NCBI GenBank assembly: GCA_026874595.1
Contig: CM049308.1
Location: 13,038,001-13,102,000, forward strand
Source of the DNA: Sipunculus nudus
Taxonomy: Eukaryota > Annelida > Sipuncula > Golfingiida > Sipunculidae
Length of the DNA: 64,000 nt
Reading direction: 5' to 3'
Shown here: one piece after another, positions 10,296 through 18,972 of the stretch
How the letters are laid out: each line of letters opens with the position of its first letter
Position numbering within the stretch: position 1 is the first letter of the stretch
Program-made: the position numbers and the translations under genes
The notes under the pieces: generated by a model
Database searches by the model: none
What the model saw: the letters and a program-made list of their open reading frames with translations, nothing else
Told to the model about the DNA's origin: nothing

Positions 10296-13085
10296 CTACC
10301 CTTCCCCCACTTTCTCTAGTGGGGTGATAATACTGGGTTTCCGTCTGCCACTGATCTTTTGCCAGTCGAGCCACATTTTGAGGTCTTTATAAAACTTCTC
10401 TTGCTTCACCTTTTCGACATAGCCTTTGCTCAACCTTAGTATGTGGTCGCTCACATACTCTATATCTGCCTTCTCGTGAAGCACAGATATCCGCGTGCGG
10501 GGCGGGAGTCTCAAGGCCGTCCTTAAGGCTCTGTTTTGAAGCCGTTGAAGTTTTTTAATGTGGTGCTCTTTGGCGGTGATCAGGGCTATGCAGCCGTATG
10601 TCATAACCGGTCTGATCCAGGCTTTATAAAGGTATATCAAACTTTGGGTAGACATGCCTCCTGATCCTGCTTTTAGCACTCTTAAGCAGTTGAGTCTCGC
10701 TTTGACCCTCTGTTCGATATCCTCTATATGAGCCGCCCATGTGAGTCTCTTATCAACCGTCAGACCCAGAAATTTTATCTGGTCTGTGAATTGAATTGGT
10801 TCCCCGGCCAATTTCAGTTCTGGCGCTTTGCCGGCCTTACTGCCTTTCAGGTGCCTACCGAATTTGCAAGCCTGCGTTTTTGTCGCATTGACTCTTACTC
10901 GCCATTTGGCGCACCACTTTGTCACCTCGTCTAGACCGGCCTGTAACCTGGGTACTGCCCTCTTGCTATGTGTCCATAGCGCAGTGTCGTCCGCAAATTG
11001 GCTCGTCGCCCCCGTGCGGACCCCTCCTTTCTCGGACAGGCTAGGCATGTCGTTGACGAATATGACATAGAGCAGCGGGCTGAGAGCTGAGCCCTGCGGT
11101 GTGCCTGCGGCGGGTTCGATCTCATGCGACTTAGCGTCACCTACTCTGACCCATAGCTTCCTGTCACTTAGGAAGGACGAGAGGAGCCTCACAATGCGAG
11201 TCGGTAGTTTTGCCTGCGTTGCGATCTTATACCTTAGACCATCCCGCCATACTGCGTCGAAGGCTTTCTCGACGTCTAGGAATACACCTATAGTATCATT
11301 AGATCGCTGCAGGCATTGTCCCACCGACTGAGTCAACCTGAACAGTTGGTCATTTGTCGACCTGCCCTTACGGAACCCGCTCTGATTCGGGTTAAAGAAT
11401 TTTGCTTCCTCCAAGTGACCACTGATCCTGCCAGCCAGTATTCGTTCCAGCACTTTGCCCAGAATTGGCAGTAGGCTGATGGGTCGGTAGCTTTTCGGCA
11501 GCGAGTGATCCTTTCCCGGCTTCGGGATCATGATCACGTTCGCTCTTTTCCATGCCCTTGGGAAGTACCCCAGTTTCAGACACGCGTTGAACACAGATGT
11601 GAGCGCTTCCAGCCCTTCCTCCGGTAGGTTAATCAGCACTTCCCTGGTGAGGCCGTCCTCCCCCGGGGCTTTTCTGCTTTTGAGTTTTTTCAGCTTCCTG
11701 CTGACTTCCGCTTTTGAGATCGCTCTCAGTAGCGGCTCGTCCTCTGCTGTCTGAGCGTAGCAGCTCTCTACCCTTGCCAGAGGCGAGTATAACTCGTTTG
11801 CACCTTGTCTTACGTGCCGATCAACCTCCTCCTGTGTTTGGTCGTCGAACTGGGGTCCCGTCGGGACCTTGTGTATGTTCCGGAGCGTCTCCGCGAACAA
11901 ATTTGCCTTGTCCTTTTCCGTACTAGCCACCGTTCCCATCGGGCCTGTGAGGTCTGTAGTTCCGACCGATGGTTTGTTCATCGAGCCCGTGTATTGGCGG
12001 ACCTGTCGCCAAAATTCGCCCACTGATATTCTGTGGTCCATACCGCTCGTGAACTTGTACCATTCCGCCTTTTTCTGGGCTTTTATTGCATTTTTCACCT
12101 CCCGACTAATAGCATTGTATTGGGATTTTAACTCCTCTGTTCGGAGTTGGATCTGAAGCCTTCTGATCCTCCTTCTTTCCCTTACAAGTGCTTTAATCGT
12201 TGGGGTGAATGACCACCAGTTACGGTTTTTCCTTTCCACCATCGGACACGCTCGGTCCAGGCAATCTCGCATTTCAGAGGTCAGTTTGTCGACTAGGGTG
12301 TCGATTCCTTCTGGGGTCGATGGTTCAGCGATACCTCGGAGCCTGTCTGCCAATTCATTTTTAAAGAGCCTCCAGTTTGCCTTTCTCCAAGGCCTCACCA
12401 TTTTGGGTGGCTTTCTGTTCGCTCTCCAATCGAGCTCTAAATGAATTGGCATGTGATCGCTGCCTATATCTTCCCCTACATGAAATTTACTGACCAGTCC
12501 TACCTCGGGCGATACGATTGCCAGATCGAGTATGTTCGTTCCACCGGTCGTGGGGTTCACCCTGGTCGGGCTCCCATCGTTCATTATCACCATACCGTAC
12601 CGATCTATGCAATCCATCAGTGCTTTCCCGTTCAGATTAGAGGATCTGCTGCCATACGAGGTGTGTGGGGCATTTAGGTCCCCTAACACCACGTAGTGGC
12701 TGCTGTTCCTCTTAATCTTGTCAAAGAGTTGTGCCCTGGGCCGTGACTGTGGCGGGTTGTAATATACTATTACATCGATTGCCGGGTCGCCGCTGTGGAC
12801 AGGTTCAACTCTAACCGTTAGAGCTTCTATGTCCATCCTTCCTAGCCAGTTTGTTTGGCGGTATACTAGGTTCTCTTTGATCAAGAGAGCCACTCCGCCT
12901 CCCATATTACCGTCTGGCCGTCCCCTGTGTAGCAGGTTATAGCCGGTGAAGGAAACGTTTCTGGTCAGCTTAGACTCGCTGATAGCCATGATATCTACGG
13001 AATGCCTGTGGATATAGTTGAGTATCTCTAACCTCCTTCCATACAGGCCATTCACGTTTGCGTGGCATAGTTTGAGCTTAACCAT
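10296..13085 (-). CDS. Family A ORF2 (A2): endonuclease/reverse transcriptase, 929 aa
   Basis: Intact Pol. The protein from MVKLKLCHAN appears the same as in A1; endonuclease motifs GDLNAPH and GSDHMPI and the FADD reverse transcriptase box are all present. The nucleotide changes I could spot against A1 (at the positions matching 4280 and 6179) are synonymous. Start at ATG 13083-13085, overlapping the ORF1 stop. Confidence 0.93.
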   Translation of the reverse strand: MVKLKLCHANVNGLYGRRLEILNYIHRHSVDIMAISESKLTRNVSFTGYNLLHRGRPDGNMGGGVALLIKENLVYRQTNWLGRMDIEALTVRVEPVHSGDPAIDVIVYYNPPQSRPRAQLFDKIKRNSSHYVVLGDLNAPHTSYGSRSSNLNGKALMDCIDRYGMVIMNDGSPTRVNPTTGGTNILDLAIVSPEVGLVSKFHVGEDIGSDHMPIHLELDWRANRKPPKMVRPWRKANWRLFKNELADRLRGIAEPSTPEGIDTLVDKLTSEMRDCLDRACPMVERKNRNWWSFTPTIKALVRERRRIRRLQIQLRTEELKSQYNAISREVKNAIKAQKKAEWYKFTSGMDHRISVGEFWRQVRQYTGSMNKPSVGTTDLTGPMGTVASTEKDKANLFAETLRNIHKVPTGPQFDDQTQEEVDRHVRQGANELYSPLARVESCYAQTAEDEPLLRAISKAEVSRKLKKLKSRKAPGEDGLTREVLINLPEEGLEALTSVFNACLKLGYFPRAWKRANVIMIPKPGKDHSLPKSYRPISLLPILGKVLERILAGRISGHLEEAKFFNPNQSGFRKGRSTNDQLFRLTQSVGQCLQRSNDTIGVFLDVEKAFDAVWRDGLRYKIATQAKLPTRIVRLLSSFLSDRKLWVRVGDAKSHEIEPAAGTPQGSALSPLLYVIFVNDMPSLSEKGGVRTGATSQFADDTALWTHSKRAVPRLQAGLDEVTKWCAKWRVRVNATKTQACKFGRHLKGSKAGKAPELKLAGEPIQFTDQIKFLGLTVDKRLTWAAHIEDIEQRVKARLNCLRVLKAGSGGMSTQSLIYLYKAWIRPVMTYGCIALITAKEHHIKKLQRLQNRALRTALRLPPRTRISVLHEKADIEYVSDHILRLSKGYVEKVKQEKFYKDLKMWLDWQKISGRRKPSIITPLEKVGEG

Positions 13086-15108
13086 GACGTCCCCCCACCG
13101 ACTTCTTAAAACCGTTGCTACCGGCCTTTTTGGATTTGGGCTGCCTATAGCTGCCCTTATCCTTTTTGGATGATGCGTTACTGGCTGGTACCGATCGAGC
13201 TCTCGGCTCCTCACGGTCCTTTTCCGTTCCTCTGTCCGACAGCGCCGTCCACGACAATTCTAGGCCTAGGTGCCTAGTAGCCGACTTCTTCACCACTGTT
13301 ACGGCCCGTTCTCTGGGCTCATTGACTTTCGCCAGCTTCAGCGTTTCTGTGATCACTTCACAGAGAAACTTTATCAGTTTCTCTGGGTTGATCTCTAGCA
13401 TAGCCTGGCTTTCAGCCACGGCTTGCTCCTCCGCCGGAGCTACCCCCTTTTCCGTTACATTGCGGTTTTTGGCCGCGGCCCGCCCTCCGGCAAGCCTGGT
13501 GGACGTGCTACCGCTAGCCACGACCTGCCCCCTTTCGGGAGCGGGAGCCTTCTGGGTCCTTACAGCCTCTGAGGCCGTGGGTCCCCGGGAGCCTCTGGTG
13601 ATTTTGGCGTAGGTCACGCCAGTCTGGTGGGCTTTGCCTTTCCTGCCTTCCGCGCTCTTGCTGGTCGGCTTCCCTTCAGTGCCGTGTTTAGCCGTTGTCG
13701 GCCTCTGCCGGGCACCTTTGAAGGCTGTACAGCCCCTGTACATCGCCCTGTGGTCGCCCCCGCAGTTTGCACATTTTGGCTTGCTCTTGTCGGCTGCCCT
13801 TCGACAATCTTTGGCATAGTGGCCTGCCTCGCCACAGTGCCTGCACCTGCCAGCCTTAGTGCATACTTTGGCCGTGTGCCCGAACTGGTAGCAGTTCAGG
13901 CACTGGATCGGCTCTACGGCCTTCCGGAAAGCCTCGCAGCGTATACGCTCGCTCCCGTACCTGAACCCGTGCTCGAGTGCCCTCGTAGCGCTCTCGCTCT
14001 GCTGAAAGTGCACGAGCACCTTCCACACCGGCTTTTTTCCGTGCCTGAGCCGCACGACCTCTTTGGCTTTTAAGCCCTGTTCATTTAACTCCGCCATGAT
14101 CTCCTCTGTTGAGATATGCGGGCTCATTCCTCTGGCCACCACCGATGTTTGTTGGGTGCCCTCTGGTTTGGCTTGCTTGTTGCCCCGTGCAAGCTCCACC
14201 ACTACCTTGGGCCCCGCCTTGATCAGTGGGCGCCAGTCGGGCCTGGCTTCCCTTGCTGTTTCGGGGAGCGTGACCACCATTACTCCCCTGTCGAACTTTG
14301 TCTTACAGGCGGAGGTGCCCGTGCACTCCGTCACCAGCCTGTTCATTTTTCTACTGTTCTGCCTGAGGGCTGCCGGTAAGCCCCTGACCCAGTACCGAGC
14401 CAAGCCCTCTTTCTCCTGGTCGGCCACCTCACCTTCCGGCTGGCCGTTCTCCGTGCTCCCTGTCCGTACAGGCGAGCTTCGGGTCGGAGTTCCGTCCGCT
14501 GCTTGATTAACCCGGGTCCCCGGTTTGGTGGGCGACCCGCTATCACCTGAGCGGACTGGATTAGAGGGCGTCGATCTCTCGATCGAGCTCGGGGACAGTG
14601 TCCTGAGAACCGTCGGCCACTCAGGCGATCCCACGTCTATGATTGGAGACCCCGACCGTTCGGGCGTCCCCGCCTTGTCCGGCCCCGGGACCTCCGGGGT
14701 GACCACTCCCGGGGTCTGCGGGGTTACCACTACCCTGTATGAATCGTTGCCCCTCTCCGGGGAGTCATCGAATAGCTCGAAACTGGCGTCCCCTGTCGGG
14801 GTGGCCGGTACCGAGCTCGGGGAACCCAGCGTAGAGCTTGGCGAGTTCGATGCCCCTTGCATCGCTCCCTCGCCTGCTGGGCTCTGTGAGGCCGAACCCT
14901 TGTTCGCGCCTCGACCCTCCATCTCGGTCCGCACGTCCGCCGCCTGCGCTCTACCGATGCTCTCCGTGATGAGCCCCGTAATCATCTGGAGGGCGTCAGG
15001 CCCGTGCCTTGCTGCCTGCTGCAGCCCACCTGTGATCTGGGTGAGACCCGGGATCACTTCTCTTTCCCTCTGAGAAAGCACCAACAGCCTGGTAAGTGCT
15101 TCCGCCAT
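13078..15108 (-). CDS. Family A ORF1 (A2): Gag-like zinc-knuckle protein, 676 aa
   Basis: Intact Gag with three CCHC-type knuckles at about 403-460 and the Ser/Pro-rich N-terminus. It has PRARS near the C-terminus, as in A3-A5, so the Val in A1 is private to A1. ATG at 15106-15108; the stop overlaps the ORF2 start (ATGGTTAA). Confidence 0.92.
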   Translation of the reverse strand: MAEALTRLLVLSQREREVIPGLTQITGGLQQAARHGPDALQMITGLITESIGRAQAADVRTEMEGRGANKGSASQSPAGEGAMQGASNSPSSTLGSPSSVPATPTGDASFELFDDSPERGNDSYRVVVTPQTPGVVTPEVPGPDKAGTPERSGSPIIDVGSPEWPTVLRTLSPSSIERSTPSNPVRSGDSGSPTKPGTRVNQAADGTPTRSSPVRTGSTENGQPEGEVADQEKEGLARYWVRGLPAALRQNSRKMNRLVTECTGTSACKTKFDRGVMVVTLPETAREARPDWRPLIKAGPKVVVELARGNKQAKPEGTQQTSVVARGMSPHISTEEIMAELNEQGLKAKEVVRLRHGKKPVWKVLVHFQQSESATRALEHGFRYGSERIRCEAFRKAVEPIQCLNCYQFGHTAKVCTKAGRCRHCGEAGHYAKDCRRAADKSKPKCANCGGDHRAMYRGCTAFKGARQRPTTAKHGTEGKPTSKSAEGRKGKAHQTGVTYAKITRGSRGPTASEAVRTQKAPAPERGQVVASGSTSTRLAGGRAAAKNRNVTEKGVAPAEEQAVAESQAMLEINPEKLIKFLCEVITETLKLAKVNEPRERAVTVVKKSATRHLGLELSWTALSDRGTEKDREEPRARSVPASNASSKKDKGSYRQPKSKKAGSNGFKKSVGGRHG

Positions 15109-15968
15109 TCTTTTATTCAGTGCCCTCTCACTGAATTGTCTAGATATACTCCCGCTCGGGCAGTATTTTGGTTTCCCGACCTTTCTCGATATATTCCTTT
15201 TGGGAATATATCGGGCTTTTCCTCTCGCCCTTTTTGACCTCGCTCCTCTGTCGGGTCTTATTATTTTATTCCCGTTCGGGCAATAAAATACTTTTGGATT
15301 CTCTCTCCGCCTCCTGCCTCTATTTTCGCCCCGATTGCTCGTACCTGTTCAGGCTACGATTTCTCTTTTCAGTAGATAGGTTGTTTCCAGAGCGTGGAAG
15401 ACAACTTATCTTCAGATGATCCGTGAGCCAGCGAGCCGAGAGCGGGCTCTATTCAGCAGTTTTTTTTACCCAGAGCCGGGCTTAAAACTGTGAGCTTTGT
15501 GGACGGTCGGGCCGAGAGCTAGCCCTTGAGCCGAGAGCAGGCTCAATGAATGAGTTAATTAACTGTACCGAGAGCGGGTATCTGTTAATTAGTTCTTTGT
15601 AGGTTTCACCTACCCCGGAGCCAACAAGAAAATTCGAAAAAGTGATACTTTACCTGATTCCCCTAAAGTAACCTTAACTTATAGAACTAAGCCCTAGCTA
15701 AGATGCACTTGTTTGGGGATGGCAGTACTGAAAAGCTGAAAAGCTGAAAAAGATAGACTAGTCCTAAAGAGGACTGTTGTGGGTGGCTCCTATCACCAGA
15801 CTCGCTAGTCACTAATGTGAATAGCTTGACTGGGAAGTTAGGCGCCAGTGAGTCTGCTGTGTCTCCGCGTCTCTGTCCACTTGACTAATTAGGCGGTGGT
15901 GGTCTAATTAGAGCTGCTCCCAGGCACGTCCGTTCTCCACGGCTGCTGGGACCACATGCAATGGTGGT

Positions 15969-15996
15969 CAGTGAGCGTGGTGTGTGATATGGATAC
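15969..15996 (-). mobile_element. Probable outermost 5' end of family B copy B1, cut off by A1/A2
   Basis: Short stretch between the A2 right-hand target duplication and the (GATA)4 tail of B2. Removing A1 and A2 joins it to the B1 5'UTR at GGTGGT. It ends GATATGGATAC, close to a motif inside the B 3'UTR (GAAATGGATACGGG). Whether it is B1 sequence or older flank is uncertain. Confidence 0.45.
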
Positions 15997-16012
15997 GATA
16001 GATAGATAGATA
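15997..16012. repeat. (GATA)4 3' tail of B2
   Basis: Four GATA units next to GAACTAGT, the last unique B bases. Equivalent tails: (GATA)2 at 34161-34168 (B4), (GATA)3 at 39891-39902 (B5) and (GGATA)3 at 42434-42448 (B6). The unit length differs between copies, so tails are made at insertion rather than copied from one master. Confidence 0.85.
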
Positions 16013-16039
16013 GAACTAGTATTTTGAGTCACTAGACAG

Positions 16040-16090
16040 ACACGGTTGAGGTGGTCTGGGACCACCGCCCCGGCCTGTCTCTTTAGACTA
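16040..16090 (-). other. Conserved 3'-terminal recognition domain of family B
   Basis: About 60 bases inside the tail: hairpin GGTGGTC/GACCACC with a 3-base loop (16050-16066), then TGTCTCTTTAGACTA (16076-16090). The same layout lies at the same distance from the tail in the Gag-only family C (28063-28077; 37561-37580), with different hairpin sequences. LINE 3' hairpins are typically bound by the element's own reverse transcriptase; that role is inferred here. Confidence 0.65.
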
Positions 16091-16427
16091 TAATTTTGAT
16101 GTCGAAAATTGCCACACAAGCCAAGCCAAGGAGCCGCGAAAGCCACCAGCACGCACCCGCACCGGTGACCGTGAAAGCTACATCATCCACACCCACAAAG
16201 CCCCGAGCGGGCCACTCACCGCACGGATATCATCAGCAAAGCCGCTGCCCCCACGATCCCGGTCGCGAGCGACATCCCCGAGCAGAATGCGCACCACAAC
16301 AGAGAGACCCCAACACAAGCAGGGAAACCCAGATCGCCGCCAGAACAACCTCTACCGCGAAGAGCCGGACTTCCTGTGACTTGGGTCGGGCAGGCTGTCT
16401 TGGCTTGGTCTTCAGCTGGTCCCCGAG

Positions 16428-16633
16428 CAGTGGGCCTAAAGTTGTCTGTCTGCCCACTGTCAGGGATTCTTGGCTTGTCTTGCTAGTCTTGACTTGGGTT
16501 CCGGCTGTCGGGGTGGTCTTGTCTTCTCTTGGCTTGTCCTAGGGCTACCAGTCTTGACTTGTCTTGAGGCTTGGTCTTGGGTCTTGGTCTTGTGGCAGGC
16601 AGCGGACCTAAAGTTGTCTGTCTGTCCGCTGCC
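16428..16633 (-). other. Twin covarying hairpins in family B 3'UTR
   Basis: Hairpin 1: CAGTGGGC 16428-16435 with GCCCACTG 16452-16459. Hairpin 2: GGCAGCGGAC 16598-16607 with GTCCGCTGCC 16624-16633. Both have the same 16-base loop CTAAAGTTGTCTGTCT. The stems differ in sequence but pair perfectly. Repeated in B4 (34584-34615, 34754-34789), B5 (40318-40349, 40488-40523) and B6 (42864-42895, 43034-43069). Confidence 0.8.
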
Positions 16634-16653
16634 AGGTCGATCAGTGATTGATT

Positions 16654-16705
16654 AGTCCTAAATAGGACTGTTGGGGGGGGGGGGGGGGTAGTCCTAAAAA
16701 GGACT
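16654..16705. other. Two AGTCCT/AGGACT hairpins around a G-run in family B 3'UTR
   Basis: Hairpins at 16654-16669 (loop AAAT) and 16690-16705 (loop AAAA), each followed by TGTTGGGGG; a G-run lies between. The same hairpin sits in the B 5'UTR (3130-3145) and in every A 5'UTR. In B4 the pair is at 34810-34825 and 34837-34852. Confidence 0.75.
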
Positions 16706-17070
16706 GTTGGGGGTCTTGTCTGGTCTGTCTGGAGCTGTCCCGGTGTAGGTCTGGGTAGTCGTCTTGGAAGTTGCTGTCAGTGGGCGGATGGGGTGTGCGC
16801 TCGTCTGGGTGCCCTCTATTCTTCCGCTGGTGGTGTGGGGGGGCTGCCGCAGTACTTGCGCGTCGGTGTCGGATGCTGCTGTTGGTGGTTGTCAGGGGTA
16901 GTAGTTGTCCTTGGTGGGGGTGGGGGGGGCCGTAGATTTCTTTATAATTTTATAAGTATCACATGGGATTTTTTAAGAAAATACCTCATGATCATTTACC
17001 TTTATATTGTCCTAAATGAGATATCTATATGAGATATCTTTATAGTTAGAAATCTAGCCGGCCGGTGGAG

Positions 17071-17189
17071 CTCTCAGTTTGTACTTTTATATTAAGTATC
17101 ACATAAATATTTATAAGAAATATTTACGATCATGTACTTTTATAGGAAATACTTATAAGAAGTATTTTTATATAAGCGCAGACTGAGAG
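17071..17189. other. Branched inverted-repeat structure in family B 3'UTR
   Basis: An outer 8-bp pair CTCTCAGT (17071-17078) and ACTGAGAG (17182-17189) encloses AT-rich inner hairpins (AAATATTT repeated; AAATACTT with AAGTATTT). The same arrangement is in B4 (35229-35347), B5 and B6. Confidence 0.6.
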
Positions 17190-17470
17190 AAAAGGGGGCG
17201 GGGGTAGTTGAGGCTAGTGGCGGCATCAGTTTCCATCCACTTGCTAGTGGCCGGCTTCAGTTTCCATGCCACTGGTCTGCCGGAGGTGCTGTAAATTACT
17301 AATAAGATCTATAATTATACCTTATATATGAGCGTCGGATAACCAGATATTGCGTCGATATTGTGAAAAATACAAAAACAAAAGGGAGAAAAACCGGTAA
17401 AAATCATAAAAAAACGTGGGTTAGTGTGCATGAAAAAATGATGAGTGAGGTGGTGTATTTACATGAATTG

Positions 17471-17475
<5 letters not shown>

Positions 17476-17507
<32 letters not shown>
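17476..17507. repeat. Internal T-run (poly(A) on the sense strand), 32 bases
   Basis: Pure T-run about 1.5 kb inside the B 3' end. Equivalent runs: 35633-35660 (28), 41358-41388 (31) and 43907-43949 (43). Length differs between otherwise near-identical copies. It may mark an old element boundary now buried inside the B 3'UTR. Confidence 0.85.
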
Positions 17508-17508
<1 letters not shown>

Positions 17509-17619
17509 TTAAAAGTTAATGGTGTATAAAACAGCATGGTGCATTTTTTGTACATGGGTTTAGTATGGCTCTATTCTAATTTGGTGTGTATTAGTATTGG
17601 TTAGTGGATCGGTGTTGTG

Positions 17620-18240
17620 TCGGTGAATATGTATTTTCCAGAGTTGTGTCTTGTTTTAATCTCCGGCAATAATAGTGTCCCGGTTTGGGCACTTTGCCTT
17701 CGATTTGTGTTATTATTGTTCTTTAATAAAGTATTGTGTATTGCTGAGTATTAATTGTTCTGTGTTCCTTGTAGTTTTTGCTTTTATTTTGTTTGGTTTT
17801 TATTTTATGGAAAGGTAAAACGCGTCTCGTCCGAGCCGGCGAATTACTCATCCCATATCAGGTGACTTTAGGTGTGTTGTTTAATTGAAGATGTTATGAA
17901 TAAATCTCCGACAATAGTAGTGACCCGGTTTGGGCACTTTGTCTTTGATTTATGTCATTATTGTTCTTTATTAAAATATTGTGTATTACTGAGTGTTATT
18001 TGTTCTATGTTCCTTGTAGTTTTTGCTTTTATTCTGTTTGGTTTTTATTTTTATTTTTATTTTTGTGGGAAGGTAAAACGCGTCTCGACCGAGCCTGCGA
18101 ATTACTCATCCCATATTTGGTGATGTTTGGTATGTTGTTCAATTGAAGATGTAATGAATAAATCTCAGACAATAGTAGTGACCCGGTTTGGGCACTTTGT
18201 CTTTGATTCATGTTGTTGTGGGTTTTAATAAAGTTTTAGC
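17620..18240. repeat. About 250-bp tandem repeat, 2-3 diverged units, family B 3'UTR
   Basis: CCCGGTTTGGGCACTTTG recurs at 17679, 17924 and 18182, each preceded by an ACAATAGTAGTGA-like stretch; the two inter-unit spacers carry GTAAAACGCGTCTCG. Plus-strand AATAAA recurs in or near each unit. Same block in B4 (about 35770-36380), B5 (about 41480-42110) and B6 (about 44060-44690). Confidence 0.75.
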
Positions 18241-18810
18241 TTAATATAAGGATGTTGTTTTGTTGTTTTTAAGGTGTTAGGGAGGTTGTATTTTTCTAGA
18301 CTGGTAAGTGGATGTTTTTGGGCGGGGGCGGTTTGCGCTCTTTTATGTGCTCTCTAATTTTTGTGTTTGTACTGGGAGGGGGGGGGGGGGACGAGTGTAG
18401 TGGGGTTTGTTTACTGTGAGAGTTGTGTTTTTTGTTCGTGTGTGGTTTTTCTTTGTTGTCATGTCGGGGCGAGTGCTTTATTTTATTTTGAGTGTGGGTT
18501 TTATCGTTTTGTTAGGAAATGGGTGGTTTTTGTGGTTTATTTTTATTGTTATATTGTTTGGGAGTCGGTTTGGTCGGGGGGCGGGGCTGATATGTTAATT
18601 AGGGGATGCCAGCTGCAGGGGAGTGCAGGTATTGTCCCAGCAGCCGTGGAGAACGGACGTGCCTGGGAGCAGCTCTAATTAGACCACCACCGCCTAATTA
18701 GTCAAGTGGACAGAGACGCGGAGACACAGCAGACTCACTGGCGCCTAACTTCCCAGTCAAGCTATTCACATTAGTGATTAGCGAGTCTGGTGATAGGAGC
18801 CACCCACAAC

Positions 18811-18826
18811 AGTCCTCTTTAGGACT
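18811..18826 (+). other. AGTCCT-CTTT-AGGACT hairpin in family A 5'UTR
   Basis: A 6-bp stem with 4-base loop within CCACCCACAACAGTCCT. The same motif occurs in A1 (9438-9453), A2 (15760-15775), A4, A5 and A6, and in the B 5'UTR and B 3'UTR with changed loops. Confidence 0.75.
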
Positions 18827-18972
18827 AGTCTATCTTTTTCAGCTTTTCAGCTTTTCAGTACTGCCATCCCCAAACAAGTGCATCTTAGCTAGGGCTTAGT
18901 TCTATAAGTTAAGGTTACTTTAGGGGAATCAGGTAAAGTATCACTTTTTCGAATTTTCTTGTTGGCTCCGGG

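Larger units (their letters stand above)
9648..15955 (-). mobile_element. Family A LINE copy A2, full length
   Basis: Head to tail behind A1. Tail (CCAT)n starts at 9648; the 5' end is at about 15955. Target-site duplication ATGCAATGGTGGT at 9635-9647 and 15956-15968; it includes the last bases of the A1 5' end, so A2 inserted after A1 at the same nick position. Both ORFs are intact. A T-run in the 5'UTR is two bases longer than in the other copies. Confidence 0.93.
15997..18634 (-). mobile_element. Family B copy B2, distal 3'UTR with 3' tail
   Basis: 3'-terminal part of B2; it continues at 24931 after the A3 insertion. On the plus strand it opens with (GATA)4 at 15997-16012, then GAACTAGT and a terminal 3' domain with a 7-bp hairpin (16050-16066) and TGTCTCTTTAGACTA (16076-16090). 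Next come a pair of long hairpins (16428-16633), two AGTCCT/AGGACT hairpins, a G-run, an AT-rich branched structure (17071-17189), a T-run (17476-17507) and about 250-bp tandem repeats (17620-18240). No credible ORF; plus-strand ORFs here are small and compositionally driven. Confidence 0.8.

Noticed and set aside
3328-15955. A1 and A2 as LTR-like terminal repeats of one composite element
   Set aside because: Each is a complete LINE with its own tail, and A2 has its own target-site duplication.
16096-16542. 148-codon plus-strand ORF in the B 3'UTR, repeated in four copies (MMSKIATQAKP..)
   Set aside because: Antisense to the element, no domain, low-complexity composition, and it overlaps the terminal 3' domain and a covarying hairpin; conservation is explained by recent copying.
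18361-18598. Plus-strand small ORFs near 18361-18678 and equivalents (MCLYWEGGGG..)
   Set aside because: Length varies with the G-run, frames differ between copies, and the sequence is B 3'UTR on the antisense strand.
15997-18634. Distal 3'UTR of B as a separate element that inserts site-specifically next to ORF2
   Set aside because: In B2, B4 and B6 it is continuous with ORF2 at the same base, and the supposed boundary (GATACGGGCCTTA) lies within the hairpin repeat array, whose units span it.
18635-18690. HDV-like self-cleaving ribozyme at the A 5' end (GGTCCCAGC..CTGGGA)
   Set aside because: A simple stem is visible, but I could not find the nested double pseudoknot pairing in the required order.
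18811-18826. TTAGG telomeric repeat inside the shared hairpin (CTTTAGGACT)
   Set aside because: Single occurrence forced by the AGTCCT/AGGACT stem; no tandem TTAGG array anywhere in the window.
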